From IMG/VR virus record IMGVR_UViG_3300005935_005043, positions 1 to 64,000 of that record: a stretch of DNA of 64,000 bases. One strand, written 5' to 3'. This document shows positions 23,608 to 31,566 of this stretch, piece after piece. The position numbers and the translations under genes are program-made. Each line of letters opens with the position of its first letter. Within the stretch, counting starts at the first letter, position 1. This stretch comes from a virus. A model generated the notes under the pieces. The model saw only the letters and a program-made list of their open reading frames with translations. It was not told where the DNA came from and ran no database searches.

Positions 23608-23907
23608 ATGGATACTATACAAAAAATTCAAGTTCAGAATTTAAAGAAGGTTGTAGGTCGCCTTGCAAGACGGGCTACTCTTTTGTCTATAGTTCGTCGT
23701 ATAGGCCCAAAGGTATATTATACTTCCGGCGGTCTCCTTATTGGGGCTAAGGTAGCCAGTAATAGGAGAAGGAAAAGGAAGAAGAGGAAATGGGGGGGTG
23801 CTCCTTGGCGACATTTTAGTAAGGCTGCACTAATCTCGAAGCGTACGAGTGACTTGGTATTCAGTAAGATGATCGGGGAGTATGAAGATGGAACAAGTAG
23901 AGTTTGA
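23608..23907 (+). CDS. Small basic protein with the same hydrophobic-basic-acidic plan
   Basis: This 99-residue protein has a basic N-terminal helix and a short hydrophobic glycine segment (TSGGLLIGAKVAS). Ten or so consecutive basic residues follow (NRRRKRKKRKW), then a C-terminal GEYEDG. It looks like a single module of the type repeated in the 747-residue protein at 32.5 kb. The 3' end overlaps the next gene. Confidence 0.6.
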   Translation: MDTIQKIQVQNLKKVVGRLARRATLLSIVRRIGPKVYYTSGGLLIGAKVASNRRRKRKKRKWGGAPWRHFSKAALISKRTSDLVFSKMIGEYEDGTSRV

Positions 23908-24145
23908 TTTTAAAAAGATTGTTAATGCGGGAGAAGTGAAAGAAGGGGATATATTTGCTATAAAGACGGAATATCGTTTGCATCCTGAGCAGTGTGTTAA
24001 TTTTCGTAAATGTTTTGAGGAATGGTTTTCTGGGATGAAGACTTTGATTATTTTTTTTAAAGTGGGAGAAAGCATAGAACATATCTCTGAAGAAGAAATG
24101 AATAAAATGGGGTGGTATAGGAGGGATGATAGGGCAGGTAGCTGA
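23888..24145 (+). CDS. Hypothetical 85-residue protein
   Basis: The ATG at 23888 is seven bases after GGGAG; the in-frame ATG at 23882 is too close. The protein is mixed alpha/beta (VKEGDIFAIKTEYRL, then FRKCFEEWF) with two cysteines. It overlaps genes on both sides, implying coupled translation. Function unknown. Confidence 0.6.
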   Translation: MEQVEFDFKKIVNAGEVKEGDIFAIKTEYRLHPEQCVNFRKCFEEWFSGMKTLIIFFKVGESIEHISEEEMNKMGWYRRDDRAGS

Positions 24146-24335
24146 AATACCCAAGGTTCTTCATAAAACCATTTATTGCTGTGGAGAATGCCCTTTTTAC
24201 GGATATGTGCATTTACCTGGATTTCATAGTATAGGTAGTTTTATTGGATGTAGGGAGCGAAATATGTTTGTAACTGATAGCCAAGCTCCTCCTAAAAAAT
24301 GTAGGCTACCTAATTTAGAAGATAATAGTGGATAA
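24126..24335 (+). CDS. Small cysteine-rich protein
   Basis: This 69-residue protein has CCGECPFY and two later cysteines (IGCRER, KKCRL), a likely metal site. It overlaps the previous gene by 20 bases and the next by eight. The purine-rich ATAGGAGGG is very close to its ATG. Function unknown. Confidence 0.55.
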   Translation: MIGQVAEIPKVLHKTIYCCGECPFYGYVHLPGFHSIGSFIGCRERNMFVTDSQAPPKKCRLPNLEDNSG

Positions 24336-26628
24336 AGCTCATAATCCTAGACTAATAGCGACACAGCGATCTAAAAAGCCCTATAAGAAGATACCTACAC
24401 AGAGAGTATCTTTAATTAAGTCTGTGATGCAGGCTGCACAAGACAATAGAAGCATCGTTATAAGCTACACGCGGGTTAGTGATGGGAAGCGAGTTAAGCG
24501 TAATTTAGATTATTATTCATTACGTTTGAGAAAAGCCGGGGGAAGGGTGCAACCGGTATTATTTGGGTATCATCCCGCACACAATAGTATTGAAATGTAT
24601 GTCGTAAAGAACATTCACTGGGTCAAGCCCGGACGTAGGAAATATGAACCTATATGGCCCGTTGAGATTGGAGAGAAAGGGATAAAGAAGGGAAGGAGAC
24701 AAATATCAGAGATTCTTGAATGGGTTCCTGCCGTTAAATATAAAAGGAGAATATATGTTGGGGGTGTAATGTGGGATCGTAGTTTTAAAGATAGACCTTA
24801 TTTTAGAAGGGCCATGCACCATCCTGATATTATTAGGACATATTTACAGGATGAGATAGACAGGCTTGGATATGATGAATTTATTAAAGGAGTAACAAGG
24901 GGGTGGGTTGACCTTAATGGAAGATTTCATTCTGTGCAAGAAGTTAGGATAGGTAACGAAAAACTTGCTGCAAGAAAGCAAAGATTACAAAAGAAAATGG
25001 AAGCTGGCTATAGAAATAAGATGAGGAAAGGTGGAAATAGGCTTCAGCGTTTTATATGGAGAGATAAGCCAAGCAATAATTATGCCTTTAGAGGGGTATC
25101 ATTTGTTGAACTAAAGAATATTTATAAAACTAAACAAATTAAGTCTCATGGTAAAATGAATATTTTTGATAAGGAACCAGGAAAAACGTATTTTTCTGAT
25201 ACGGCTGTAGTTGCTTCGAGTAGGGCGGCTGACTATAAAGGATACCTTTTAATACTTAAGAAAGATAAAAGATATTTAAATAGAGGGATAAGACATTGGG
25301 AGGACATGCTTTATTACACCCCCACCAAACCTGTCCCATCGTCTATTGTGAAGAGGGTTATAAAGTTTATTCCTCTTAGTGCTCCCGGTAAATGGCCCGA
25401 AGAGTGGTTTAGTTATGCTGATGTAACAAAGAGATTTAGGGATGGGTCTTTATTCAGTCGAAAGAAGAGAATAAGGAAAGTTTCTAATAAAACAAAAAAG
25501 ATAAGGCAATTAGATAACTTTTTTGCTTCTCTTACAAGGGCGGTGAAGTATGGGCGTAGTGAAATATATCCAGCAAAAGACCCTTACGAAACTCACGAAG
25601 AGATTTTTGATAGGGTATATAGAATTGCAAGGGGCTCTAATGGAAAGGAGGGCTATGTTACCCCCACTGGTCGTTTTATTTCTTATTATCAAGCGTCTGT
25701 ATATGAAAGAGAGTATGTTGAATTAGCTCAAGATTCTTCAATGGAATGGCCCATAGATACGGGGAAATATAAGGGGGTAAAAAACCTGTGGGAGCGTCCT
25801 AGGTCTTATAAGCGAAAGAAGAGAATAAAGAAGTCCCTTAGTGTTCCCGATGGTCCTAATATTTCTCCTGAAGGGAAAGCTTATACAATTATATGGGCAA
25901 ATGGGAAGGGGCTAACTACATGGAAAACACGCAAGCAAGCCCTTCAATTTATTCGCATAAAAGGGGATGACGTAAACAGTTTTACTTATGGAGATAAAAA
26001 AGGTCCAAAATATATGGATGTTTCTCTTATTGGTAAGGCAATAATGAAGTTCCGTAGAATGCCGTGGCATTATATTGGAATGTTACAGAGGGCATTTGGG
26101 GGTGTATCCCATCATGTATTGGCAGTGGCGGCAAGGAAAGGTAAGCTGACTATAGAAAGGTTAGCCGAAGCAGGAATCCCTAGAGGTAAAGCCTCTTCAA
26201 TTGTTGAATATCTAAAGAGAACAAGAATTCCCGGGAGAGTTAAAAAGCCTTGGGTTGCTTCATATTATCCCAAGGGAAGAGAAATTCACATGTCTCCTAA
26301 TATTTTAGGGGGGAGAAAATGGGCGGCATATATACATGAAAATGCGCACGATATTTGGTTTAAGGTATTAAAGCCTAGAGAAAGAAAAATATTTACTAGA
26401 ATAGTGCGTAGACATTATCCTGATTATTATAATGCAATTAAGGAAGGGTTAAAAGATAGCGGGTATAATGTGACACAAGTCCCTGGTGAATTTTTTGTTA
26501 GAGTAGTTGAAGCACGTAGCCGTTTTCCATCTAAATATAAAAAGCTTATTGGAGATGACCGGTTTTTCCCTAAGGTAATGAATTATTTCTTTACAAAATA
26601 TCCCGCTTTATTAAATCCCCATAAATAA
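24328..26628 (+). CDS. Large multidomain protein with WYL-like, ART-like, H/GRF-repeat and zincin regions
   Basis: This 766-residue protein starts at GTG within the previous gene's end. Residues 35-110 resemble a WYL-like beta domain (IVISYTRVSDGKR, then MYVVKNI). Two H/GRF modules follow this plan: about 132-205 (WVPAVKYKRRIYVGG) and about 402-470 (GYVTPTGRFISY). Residues 254-352 (AFRGVSF, KTYFSD, WEDMLYY) loosely match an ADP-ribosyltransferase pattern. The C-terminus is a zincin: HENAH (H670, E671, H674) with a likely third ligand in GEFFVRV (E721). It is probably a virion-linked effector or processing protein. The HExxH motif is clear; the other assignments are tentative. Confidence 0.7.
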   Translation: MDKAHNPRLIATQRSKKPYKKIPTQRVSLIKSVMQAAQDNRSIVISYTRVSDGKRVKRNLDYYSLRLRKAGGRVQPVLFGYHPAHNSIEMYVVKNIHWVKPGRRKYEPIWPVEIGEKGIKKGRRQISEILEWVPAVKYKRRIYVGGVMWDRSFKDRPYFRRAMHHPDIIRTYLQDEIDRLGYDEFIKGVTRGWVDLNGRFHSVQEVRIGNEKLAARKQRLQKKMEAGYRNKMRKGGNRLQRFIWRDKPSNNYAFRGVSFVELKNIYKTKQIKSHGKMNIFDKEPGKTYFSDTAVVASSRAADYKGYLLILKKDKRYLNRGIRHWEDMLYYTPTKPVPSSIVKRVIKFIPLSAPGKWPEEWFSYADVTKRFRDGSLFSRKKRIRKVSNKTKKIRQLDNFFASLTRAVKYGRSEIYPAKDPYETHEEIFDRVYRIARGSNGKEGYVTPTGRFISYYQASVYEREYVELAQDSSMEWPIDTGKYKGVKNLWERPRSYKRKKRIKKSLSVPDGPNISPEGKAYTIIWANGKGLTTWKTRKQALQFIRIKGDDVNSFTYGDKKGPKYMDVSLIGKAIMKFRRMPWHYIGMLQRAFGGVSHHVLAVAARKGKLTIERLAEAGIPRGKASSIVEYLKRTRIPGRVKKPWVASYYPKGREIHMSPNILGGRKWAAYIHENAHDIWFKVLKPRERKIFTRIVRRHYPDYYNAIKEGLKDSGYNVTQVPGEFFVRVVEARSRFPSKYKKLIGDDRFFPKVMNYFFTKYPALLNPHK

Positions 26629-26744
26629 GAGGATGGCAATAGATTAATTAAATAAGGAGCAAGGTTATTATTAAAGAATGGGGGTTCTTTGAGAAGGTTG
26701 GTATATTGGACACTATTTTAGGGGAAACTAATAAGGAGCGAAAA

Positions 26745-26927
26745 ATGGTTAATTTGGACGATAGAAAGTTTTTACAAGAATTGAGATACAAAGCTATTGC
26801 AAGAGCACACAATACCCCTAATTTAAGTTAGGTATGGGAGGAGGCTTATGAGGATTTAGCACAGGCGGCAGATAAGTTGGATGCAATGTTGGCAAGGAAA
26901 GTTATTATTGAGGAGAAAGAAGGATGA
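26745..26927 (+). pseudogene. Small gene interrupted by an in-frame TAG
   Basis: After GGAGCGAAAA, ATG 26745 opens a 28-residue frame closed by TAG at 26829-26831. The same frame then continues for 31 residues (VWEEAYEDLAQAADKLDAML and onward) to a TGA at 26925 that overlaps the next ATG, the normal junction here. The two halves read as one small helical protein. TAG ends many other genes in the window, so recoding is unlikely. This is probably a nonsense mutation, or a suppressible amber. Confidence 0.6.
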
Positions 26928-27232
26928 AGAGGATTTGTGTTGCGTTGTTGATAGTCATTGGTTTATTGGGTATGTCTGGCTGTGTTACACTTCAGGCACA
27001 GTTCGACGAGAAAGTTGATGTCTACGCAGATAGTATTGTTGAGGCTATCGGCCCTGAGCTAACTGATGCTATCATAACGGCGGCAGACAATGAGACCGCG
27101 AAAGCAATGGTCTTAGATTGGATTGAGGACAAGTGGCTCAAGGGAGACGATCACCCCGTTATTAAAGCGTTGCTATCTGAGGCCGCTGATATTGTTGTCA
27201 GAGAATTAAGACAGGCCGTTGAGAGACCGTAA
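26924..27232 (+). CDS. Small lipoprotein
   Basis: This 102-residue protein has a basic start (MKR), a hydrophobic core and a lipobox ending MSGC (Cys20), so it should be lipidated and anchored in a membrane. The mature part is helical and acidic. It starts at the ATG overlapping the preceding TGA. Phage lipoproteins can be spanins or superinfection-exclusion factors, but no diagnostic motif is present. Confidence 0.75.
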   Translation: MKRICVALLIVIGLLGMSGCVTLQAQFDEKVDVYADSIVEAIGPELTDAIITAADNETAKAMVLDWIEDKWLKGDDHPVIKALLSEAADIVVRELRQAVERP

Positions 27233-27234
27233 AG

Positions 27235-27351
27235 ATGTTTAAGAAGAAATGGGATAAAGGTCTTGTGGTCTTCGGGATACTATTCATTGTAATAGTTATA
27301 ATCTGTGCCATTATTGGCATTTTTGACATTATAAAGCTTACTGGGGGATAA
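27235..27351 (+). CDS. 38-residue single-pass membrane peptide
   Basis: This frame starts at ATG two bases after the lipoprotein stop. It has a basic N-terminus (MFKKKWDKG) followed by one hydrophobic helix (LVVFGILFIVIVIICAIIG). It lies between two lipoprotein genes three bases from the next start. It is probably a membrane helper of the same cassette. Confidence 0.5.
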   Translation: MFKKKWDKGLVVFGILFIVIVIICAIIGIFDIIKLTGG

Positions 27352-27354
27352 ACC

Positions 27355-27792
27355 GTGAAAGATATATGCGCGTCATATTTATTGACCGCTGGGATGGTGG
27401 TTTTAACCTGCTTTCTTTTTCTAGGTTGTCAATCCAGCGGCCCTACCCTTGGGGACTCCCCACAAGCCCAGGATAGTAATTCAGACGTAGGATGGTATCA
27501 GGGGGTCACGACTAAGTTGAAGCTGGCCATACAAAACCCTAAAGTGCAACTAGGGACTGGGGCAACCGGTATATTTGCTATCCTTTTTTTAATATTAAGA
27601 TGGTCGTTGAAGTTTATAAACCTTTTTGGTAAATTGACAGGGAGTATTGCAACTGCTGATAAGATTGGGATGGATCGTAAAGAGTTAGGGACACTTCTTA
27701 AGATATTTAAGCAGGGATTAAAGCCTAGTGAGCTTACATTCCTTGATAAATATTTGGTTAAGAACAAAAATAAGGTAAGTATAAAGGAGTAA
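27355..27792 (+). CDS. Lipoprotein with an additional membrane segment
   Basis: This 145-residue protein starts at GTG. Its signal sequence ends in the lipobox LFLGC (Cys25), followed by a Ser/Gly-rich linker. A second hydrophobic helix at about 69-85 (GIFAILFLILRWSLKF) and a charged helical C-terminus follow. It would be anchored both by lipid and by a helix. Its neighbours are the other lipoprotein and the membrane peptide, suggesting one envelope-directed cassette. Confidence 0.7.
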   Translation: MKDICASYLLTAGMVVLTCFLFLGCQSSGPTLGDSPQAQDSNSDVGWYQGVTTKLKLAIQNPKVQLGTGATGIFAILFLILRWSLKFINLFGKLTGSIATADKIGMDRKELGTLLKIFKQGLKPSELTFLDKYLVKNKNKVSIKE

Positions 27793-27796
27793 GGTG

Positions 27797-28120
27797 ATGG
27801 CGGTAGACCCAAGAGCGGAAGAGAATGTTGAGCCTGGGACAAGTCCCTCTCATTATGTTGAGCGTTTGACGAAGAAGTATTTAGAGAAGGTGCTTGGTAA
27901 TAAAGACGTAAAGGGGGTTGTCGTTATCGCTGAGTTTCAAGATAGCGATGAGCCAGTTGTGAGGATATGGCCCTCTGCTTCAAGGTTATTTAATGTAGGG
28001 GCATCTATGGAACTTAATGCGTTTATCGGTGAGGATGATTTTAGGTTAGAGGGCGAAGATGAGGATTTTGAGGGAAGGTTGACAGATTTGGAGTTGCAAG
28101 GAGAAGAGGAAGGAGAATAA
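27797..28120 (+). CDS. Hypothetical acidic protein, 107 residues
   Basis: The ATG at 27797 follows AAAGGAG. The central part is strand-rich (VKGVVVIAEFQDSDEPVVRI) and the last 35 residues are strongly acidic (EDDFRLEGEDEDFEG). The acidic tail recalls DNA-mimic or scaffold-like proteins, but nothing specific is recognised. Confidence 0.6.
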   Translation: MAVDPRAEENVEPGTSPSHYVERLTKKYLEKVLGNKDVKGVVVIAEFQDSDEPVVRIWPSASRLFNVGASMELNAFIGEDDFRLEGEDEDFEGRLTDLELQGEEEGE

Positions 28121-28126
28121 TTAAGC

Positions 28127-28951
28127 ATGAATGAGAGCCCCATATCTATAAAAGATGGCCTGTTAAACGCAAGAGATAGTAGGAGGAATATAGATTGCGG
28201 CGACATAAGATATGGGGCTTCTTTTTTATCTAAAGGAAGTTTGCGTAGAAAGAGAGATTTACAGATAAGGCGTCTTGAGTTATTCTTATTATCTCTTAGA
28301 AAAGCTCTTAATGTTGATGGACAGGTTATTGTGGGGAGCGAACATGAGAATCATTTACAAATAGCTGATAGAGTGGCTGTAAAGTTAGGGTATAAAGGGA
28401 GTGAAAGAGTTATTGATTTTGTGAATGGGTCAAGACGCGATGTGAATTTTGGCTTTGTAAATATAAGGACGGGGAAATGGATTGATGAAGATGCTGCCGT
28501 TGGGTTTGAAGGGAAGTATGCACGATTGATGGGAGTGGTTGGATTGCCGAATAGAAAGATTATAAGAAAGGCTAATAATAAGCTCCAGAAAGGTCTTTTA
28601 CATTCAGGAGAGAAAGAGATTATCTTAAGCATCTGGAAGTGGCTTGAGAGGAATGGAGAATTTCAGCGTAGGATGGCTGAGATCATCACGAGGTATGGTT
28701 ATGGGGGCATAGGGGGTAAGTTTGGCTCTACGGTCAAGCTATCTATGGGGAAAGCGATCAGGTTGGCTAGGGAGGCAGACCAACAACGGCTGATTGGCCT
28801 CAAGGTGTTGGCTCCTAGGGTAAGCTTCCTTGATAATGTTAGCAGAGATATGAAAAGGAGATATAAGGGGAATATAGAAACGATAGTAACTCTTCTTGGG
28901 AAGAGGAGAGACCAGTTAGTCAGTATTGCCGTTAGAAAGAAATATTCATAG
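28127..28951 (+). CDS. Protein with one H/GRF-type module and helical C-terminus
   Basis: In this 274-residue protein, residues 60-125 follow the plan of the repeat in the zincin proteins: VIVGSEHENHLQIAD, then NFGFVNIRTGKWIDEDAA. In stand-alone phage proteins of this type the pattern is G-x-x-H-x-x-I ... G-F-V-x-x-x-G-x-F-x-x-x-x-x-A. The C-terminal 150 residues are basic and helical. Function unknown. The shared module links it to the 24.3 and 39.7 kb proteins. Confidence 0.6.
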   Translation: MNESPISIKDGLLNARDSRRNIDCGDIRYGASFLSKGSLRRKRDLQIRRLELFLLSLRKALNVDGQVIVGSEHENHLQIADRVAVKLGYKGSERVIDFVNGSRRDVNFGFVNIRTGKWIDEDAAVGFEGKYARLMGVVGLPNRKIIRKANNKLQKGLLHSGEKEIILSIWKWLERNGEFQRRMAEIITRYGYGGIGGKFGSTVKLSMGKAIRLAREADQQRLIGLKVLAPRVSFLDNVSRDMKRRYKGNIETIVTLLGKRRDQLVSIAVRKKYS

Positions 28952-28982
28952 GGTGACAAGATAATCTTAATGGAGCAAAACA

Positions 28983-29396
28983 ATGGAAAAGGTAGAGACG
29001 GAAAATAAAAGATGCTATGAATTAAAAATAGGACAATTGCGTAAAAAGGTAAAGGGGTTAGTAAATGAGAGTGGACCCGAGGATGGCACCAGTGCATTAA
29101 GAGGGTTTGCCTTAGGTCTTGTTAATGAGATAGAGAGGTTAAGAGAAGAAATAAGGAGTAAAATTCCAATAAGATATTTAGCGGATGTAGACCTGGAAAG
29201 GATGGGGCATAAGGAGTTAAGAGATGCTATAATAAAGAGGGAGGTTGAGAGAAGTAAGGATAAAGCCAGAGGTAAGCCAGTTAGCGAAGAGGAGGGATTG
29301 AAGAACTTTCTTGCATGGTTTAAAGGAGAAACTAATTCACGTACAATACAGCTAATAATAGAAGATTTTATAGAGGCTCGTGACAGGATTTCATAG
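28983..29396 (+). CDS. Hypothetical coiled-coil protein, 137 residues
   Basis: This charged helical protein has a likely coiled coil near residues 35-60 (LVNEIERLREEIRSK). The leader TGGAGCAAAACA before the ATG is repeated before the next gene, so these two genes share a ribosome-binding context. Function unknown. Confidence 0.6.
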   Translation: MEKVETENKRCYELKIGQLRKKVKGLVNESGPEDGTSALRGFALGLVNEIERLREEIRSKIPIRYLADVDLERMGHKELRDAIIKREVERSKDKARGKPVSEEEGLKNFLAWFKGETNSRTIQLIIEDFIEARDRIS

Positions 29397-29425
29397 AATA
29401 TATATACGGACAGTGGAGCAAAACA

Positions 29426-30034
29426 ATGGACATGCAGGAAAGAGGGCACTTTTATAGGAAGGCATTCCCAAATTATCCACCCTTAGCGTATAATAATGGA
29501 TGGTTATACGGGGTGTGGATGATAGGGAATAACTATAAAGGAACAGGATATTACGGGAGTTATCCTCCAGGCTATGTAAAGAGGGTGATGAGTTTATTTC
29601 CAGATATGAATAATGTTCTACATTTATTCTCAGGATCATTAAAGAAAGAAGACGTAGGGGAGAAGGATGTAAGGGTAGATTTACATGACGTGAAGAATGA
29701 GAGGACAGGAGAGGTTATACAGCCAGACGTGTGTTGTGACGTCCATAAGTTGAACAAGAGTATAGGGACAGAGGTATCCGATCTCATATTAGCCGATCCT
29801 CCTTACTCTGAAGAGGATGCTGCCCATTATGGTGTATGCTTAATTAATAGAAGAAAAGTATTTAAACAATGTTATAAGGTATTAAAATATAATGGTTATA
29901 TGGTATGGTTAGATCAAGTATTTCCTATGTATAGAAAAGAATATTGGAAATTAGAAGGAACAATAGGGATTATAAGGAGCACGAATCATAGGGTGAGAGT
30001 ATGTTTTATATTTAAGAAGTTAAAGGGAGAATAG
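29426..30034 (+). CDS. DPPY-type DNA methyltransferase-like protein
   Basis: This 202-residue protein has VLHLFSGSL as a SAM-binding motif I candidate and LILADPPYSEED as the catalytic DPPY motif. C-terminal strands (YMVWLDQVF, VCFIFKK) fit the Rossmann methyltransferase fold. The small size suggests an N6-adenine type without a large target-recognition domain. No nuclease is nearby. It may modify phage DNA against host restriction. Its ATG follows the repeated TGGAGCAAAACA leader. Confidence 0.8.
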   Translation: MDMQERGHFYRKAFPNYPPLAYNNGWLYGVWMIGNNYKGTGYYGSYPPGYVKRVMSLFPDMNNVLHLFSGSLKKEDVGEKDVRVDLHDVKNERTGEVIQPDVCCDVHKLNKSIGTEVSDLILADPPYSEEDAAHYGVCLINRRKVFKQCYKVLKYNGYMVWLDQVFPMYRKEYWKLEGTIGIIRSTNHRVRVCFIFKKLKGE

Positions 30035-30036
30035 TA

Positions 30037-30192
30037 ATGTATGAGGAACTTGAAATAGGGATAATTGCTTTAATGGTAATAAGTTTCTTAGTAGGTATTT
30101 ATATAGGTAGAAGGAGTAGAGATAAAGAGGTAGATAAGGTTAGGGGAGAGCTAAATAGGCATATATGGAATTCTTATATTAGACATGATTAA
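30037..30192 (+). CDS. 51-residue single-pass membrane protein
   Basis: This short frame starts at ATG two bases after the methyltransferase stop, with AAAGGGAGA upstream. One hydrophobic helix (IGIIALMVISFLVGIYIG) is followed by RRSR and a charged tail. The N-out, C-in topology is likely. Function unknown. Confidence 0.55.
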   Translation: MYEELEIGIIALMVISFLVGIYIGRRSRDKEVDKVRGELNRHIWNSYIRHD

Positions 30193-30224
30193 TTACGTAG
30201 GGACTGACAAAGGAGAAGAGAGTA

Positions 30225-30737
30225 ATGACTCGCCCAAATAAGCACATGTATTATTTAAACATTGCACATGAGGTAGCCAAGAGAGGAACGTGTTTAAGAA
30301 GGAACTATGGAGCAGTAATAGTTAATAATGACCAGATAGTTTCTACAGGATATACAGGAGCGCCAAGAGGACTTCCTAATTGCACAGACAGAGGAACATG
30401 CTTAAGGGAAGAGTTAAAAGTAAAGCCAGGAGAGAATTATGAGCTATGTAGATCAGTACATGCAGAGATGAATGCTTGTTTACAGACAGGGAGAGAGAAG
30501 TGTATTGGTGCAGCATTATACTTAGAGATGATAGAATCCCCTAAAGATAATGGGATGATAGAGGGTTCTCCCCGTATAATCCCTGAACCTTGTAGGATGT
30601 GTAAGCGAGTGATTATAAACTGTGGGATTACAACTGTGGTTACAAAAGGGATAGAAGCAAAAGCTGTTGGGAATAGAGAGTGGGTTGTTGTAACGTATGT
30701 TAAAGAATGGATAGATACAAATTTGTATGAGTTATAA
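30225..30737 (+). CDS. dcd: dCMP deaminase
   Basis: This 170-residue zinc enzyme converts dCMP to dUMP, feeding thymidylate synthesis. The catalytic motifs are visible: SVHAEMNAC (His ligand and catalytic Glu) and PEPCRMCKR (two Cys ligands). An extra cysteine-rich insertion (PNCTDRGTC) is common in phage and ComEB-type dCMP deaminases. A strong AAAGGAGAAGAG precedes the ATG. With the uracil glycosylase it points to thymine-containing DNA. The symbol dcd is used loosely for dCMP deaminase. Confidence 0.93.
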   Translation: MTRPNKHMYYLNIAHEVAKRGTCLRRNYGAVIVNNDQIVSTGYTGAPRGLPNCTDRGTCLREELKVKPGENYELCRSVHAEMNACLQTGREKCIGAALYLEMIESPKDNGMIEGSPRIIPEPCRMCKRVIINCGITTVVTKGIEAKAVGNREWVVVTYVKEWIDTNLYEL

Positions 30738-30789
30738 GAAAAGGACGGTAAGTTAATCCCTGTTCAGGGTTTTGTGTGGAAGGGTAATA

Positions 30790-31566
30790 ATGTATGATTT
30801 TGAAAAGATTGAACCTATGGTATTTTGTTTATCAACGGGAAGGACAGGGACTTTAACTCTGGAAAGGCTTTTTAGAGATAGTCCTGAAGCCCTATGTTGG
30901 CATGAACCCTTACCTCATATATCAGTATTTCCTTTAGATAAAACAAGGTCTTTATGGGACACAAGGACGCACTTATTTTGTCAATCTATAAAAGCGAATG
31001 TAGGATATGTAGAATTAGGCGCACACCTTACATTCATAGCCTATGAAATATCTAAAGAGCTTCCACAGTCTAAGTTTTTGCACTTAATCCGTGACCCAAG
31101 GTATTTTGTAAGATCAGGGGTAAGGAGAGGATGGTATAAGGCGGGTAGGATACATGCGGGTATGTGCCCTAAAGAAGGGGATATGTTTTATAAAGAATGG
31201 CCTCTCTTAGCAGAGTATGAGAGAGTTGCATGGAATTGGAGAAAGAGAAATGAGTGGATTAGAACATTTTGCGAGACATTACCGAAAGAAAGGCATCTTA
31301 CATTTTACTCTGAAGACTTATTTGCAGGGAATAGATTAGATGTCCTTTCAAACTTCTTAGGGCTATCTCTCCCTTGTGGAGAAAATACAGGGAAGATATT
31401 ATCTTGCCCCCTTAATAGTCAGAGCGAAGGAGAGTTCCCTAAAGTTAAAGATTGGAGCATAGAGACAACGAATAGGGTGTTGAGAATAGTGGAAGATGAA
31501 TTAGTAAACTATACCAGATATGCTCACTTGTTAGTTAGTCCTATAATAGAAAAAGAGGAAAAATAA
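30790..31566 (+). CDS. Sulfotransferase-like protein, copy 1
   Basis: This 258-residue protein has the two nucleotide-binding signatures of PAPS-dependent sulfotransferases: the 5'-phosphosulfate loop CLSTGRTGTLTL with a following HEP, and the 3'-phosphate motif LIRDPRYFVRSG. It would transfer sulfate to a glycan or small molecule; the substrate is unknown. ATG 30790 follows GGAAGGG. The gene overlaps a paralog that is broken. Sulfotransferases are rare in phages, so host-derived acquisition is likely. Confidence 0.8.
   Translation: MYDFEKIEPMVFCLSTGRTGTLTLERLFRDSPEALCWHEPLPHISVFPLDKTRSLWDTRTHLFCQSIKANVGYVELGAHLTFIAYEISKELPQSKFLHLIRDPRYFVRSGVRRGWYKAGRIHAGMCPKEGDMFYKEWPLLAEYERVAWNWRKRNEWIRTFCETLPKERHLTFYSEDLFAGNRLDVLSNFLGLSLPCGENTGKILSCPLNSQSEGEFPKVKDWSIETTNRVLRIVEDELVNYTRYAHLLVSPIIEKEEK

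Noticed and set aside
26668-26695. AAAGAA/TTCTTT hairpin as a terminator after the 766-residue protein
   Set aside because: The stem is short and AT-only and no T-run follows.
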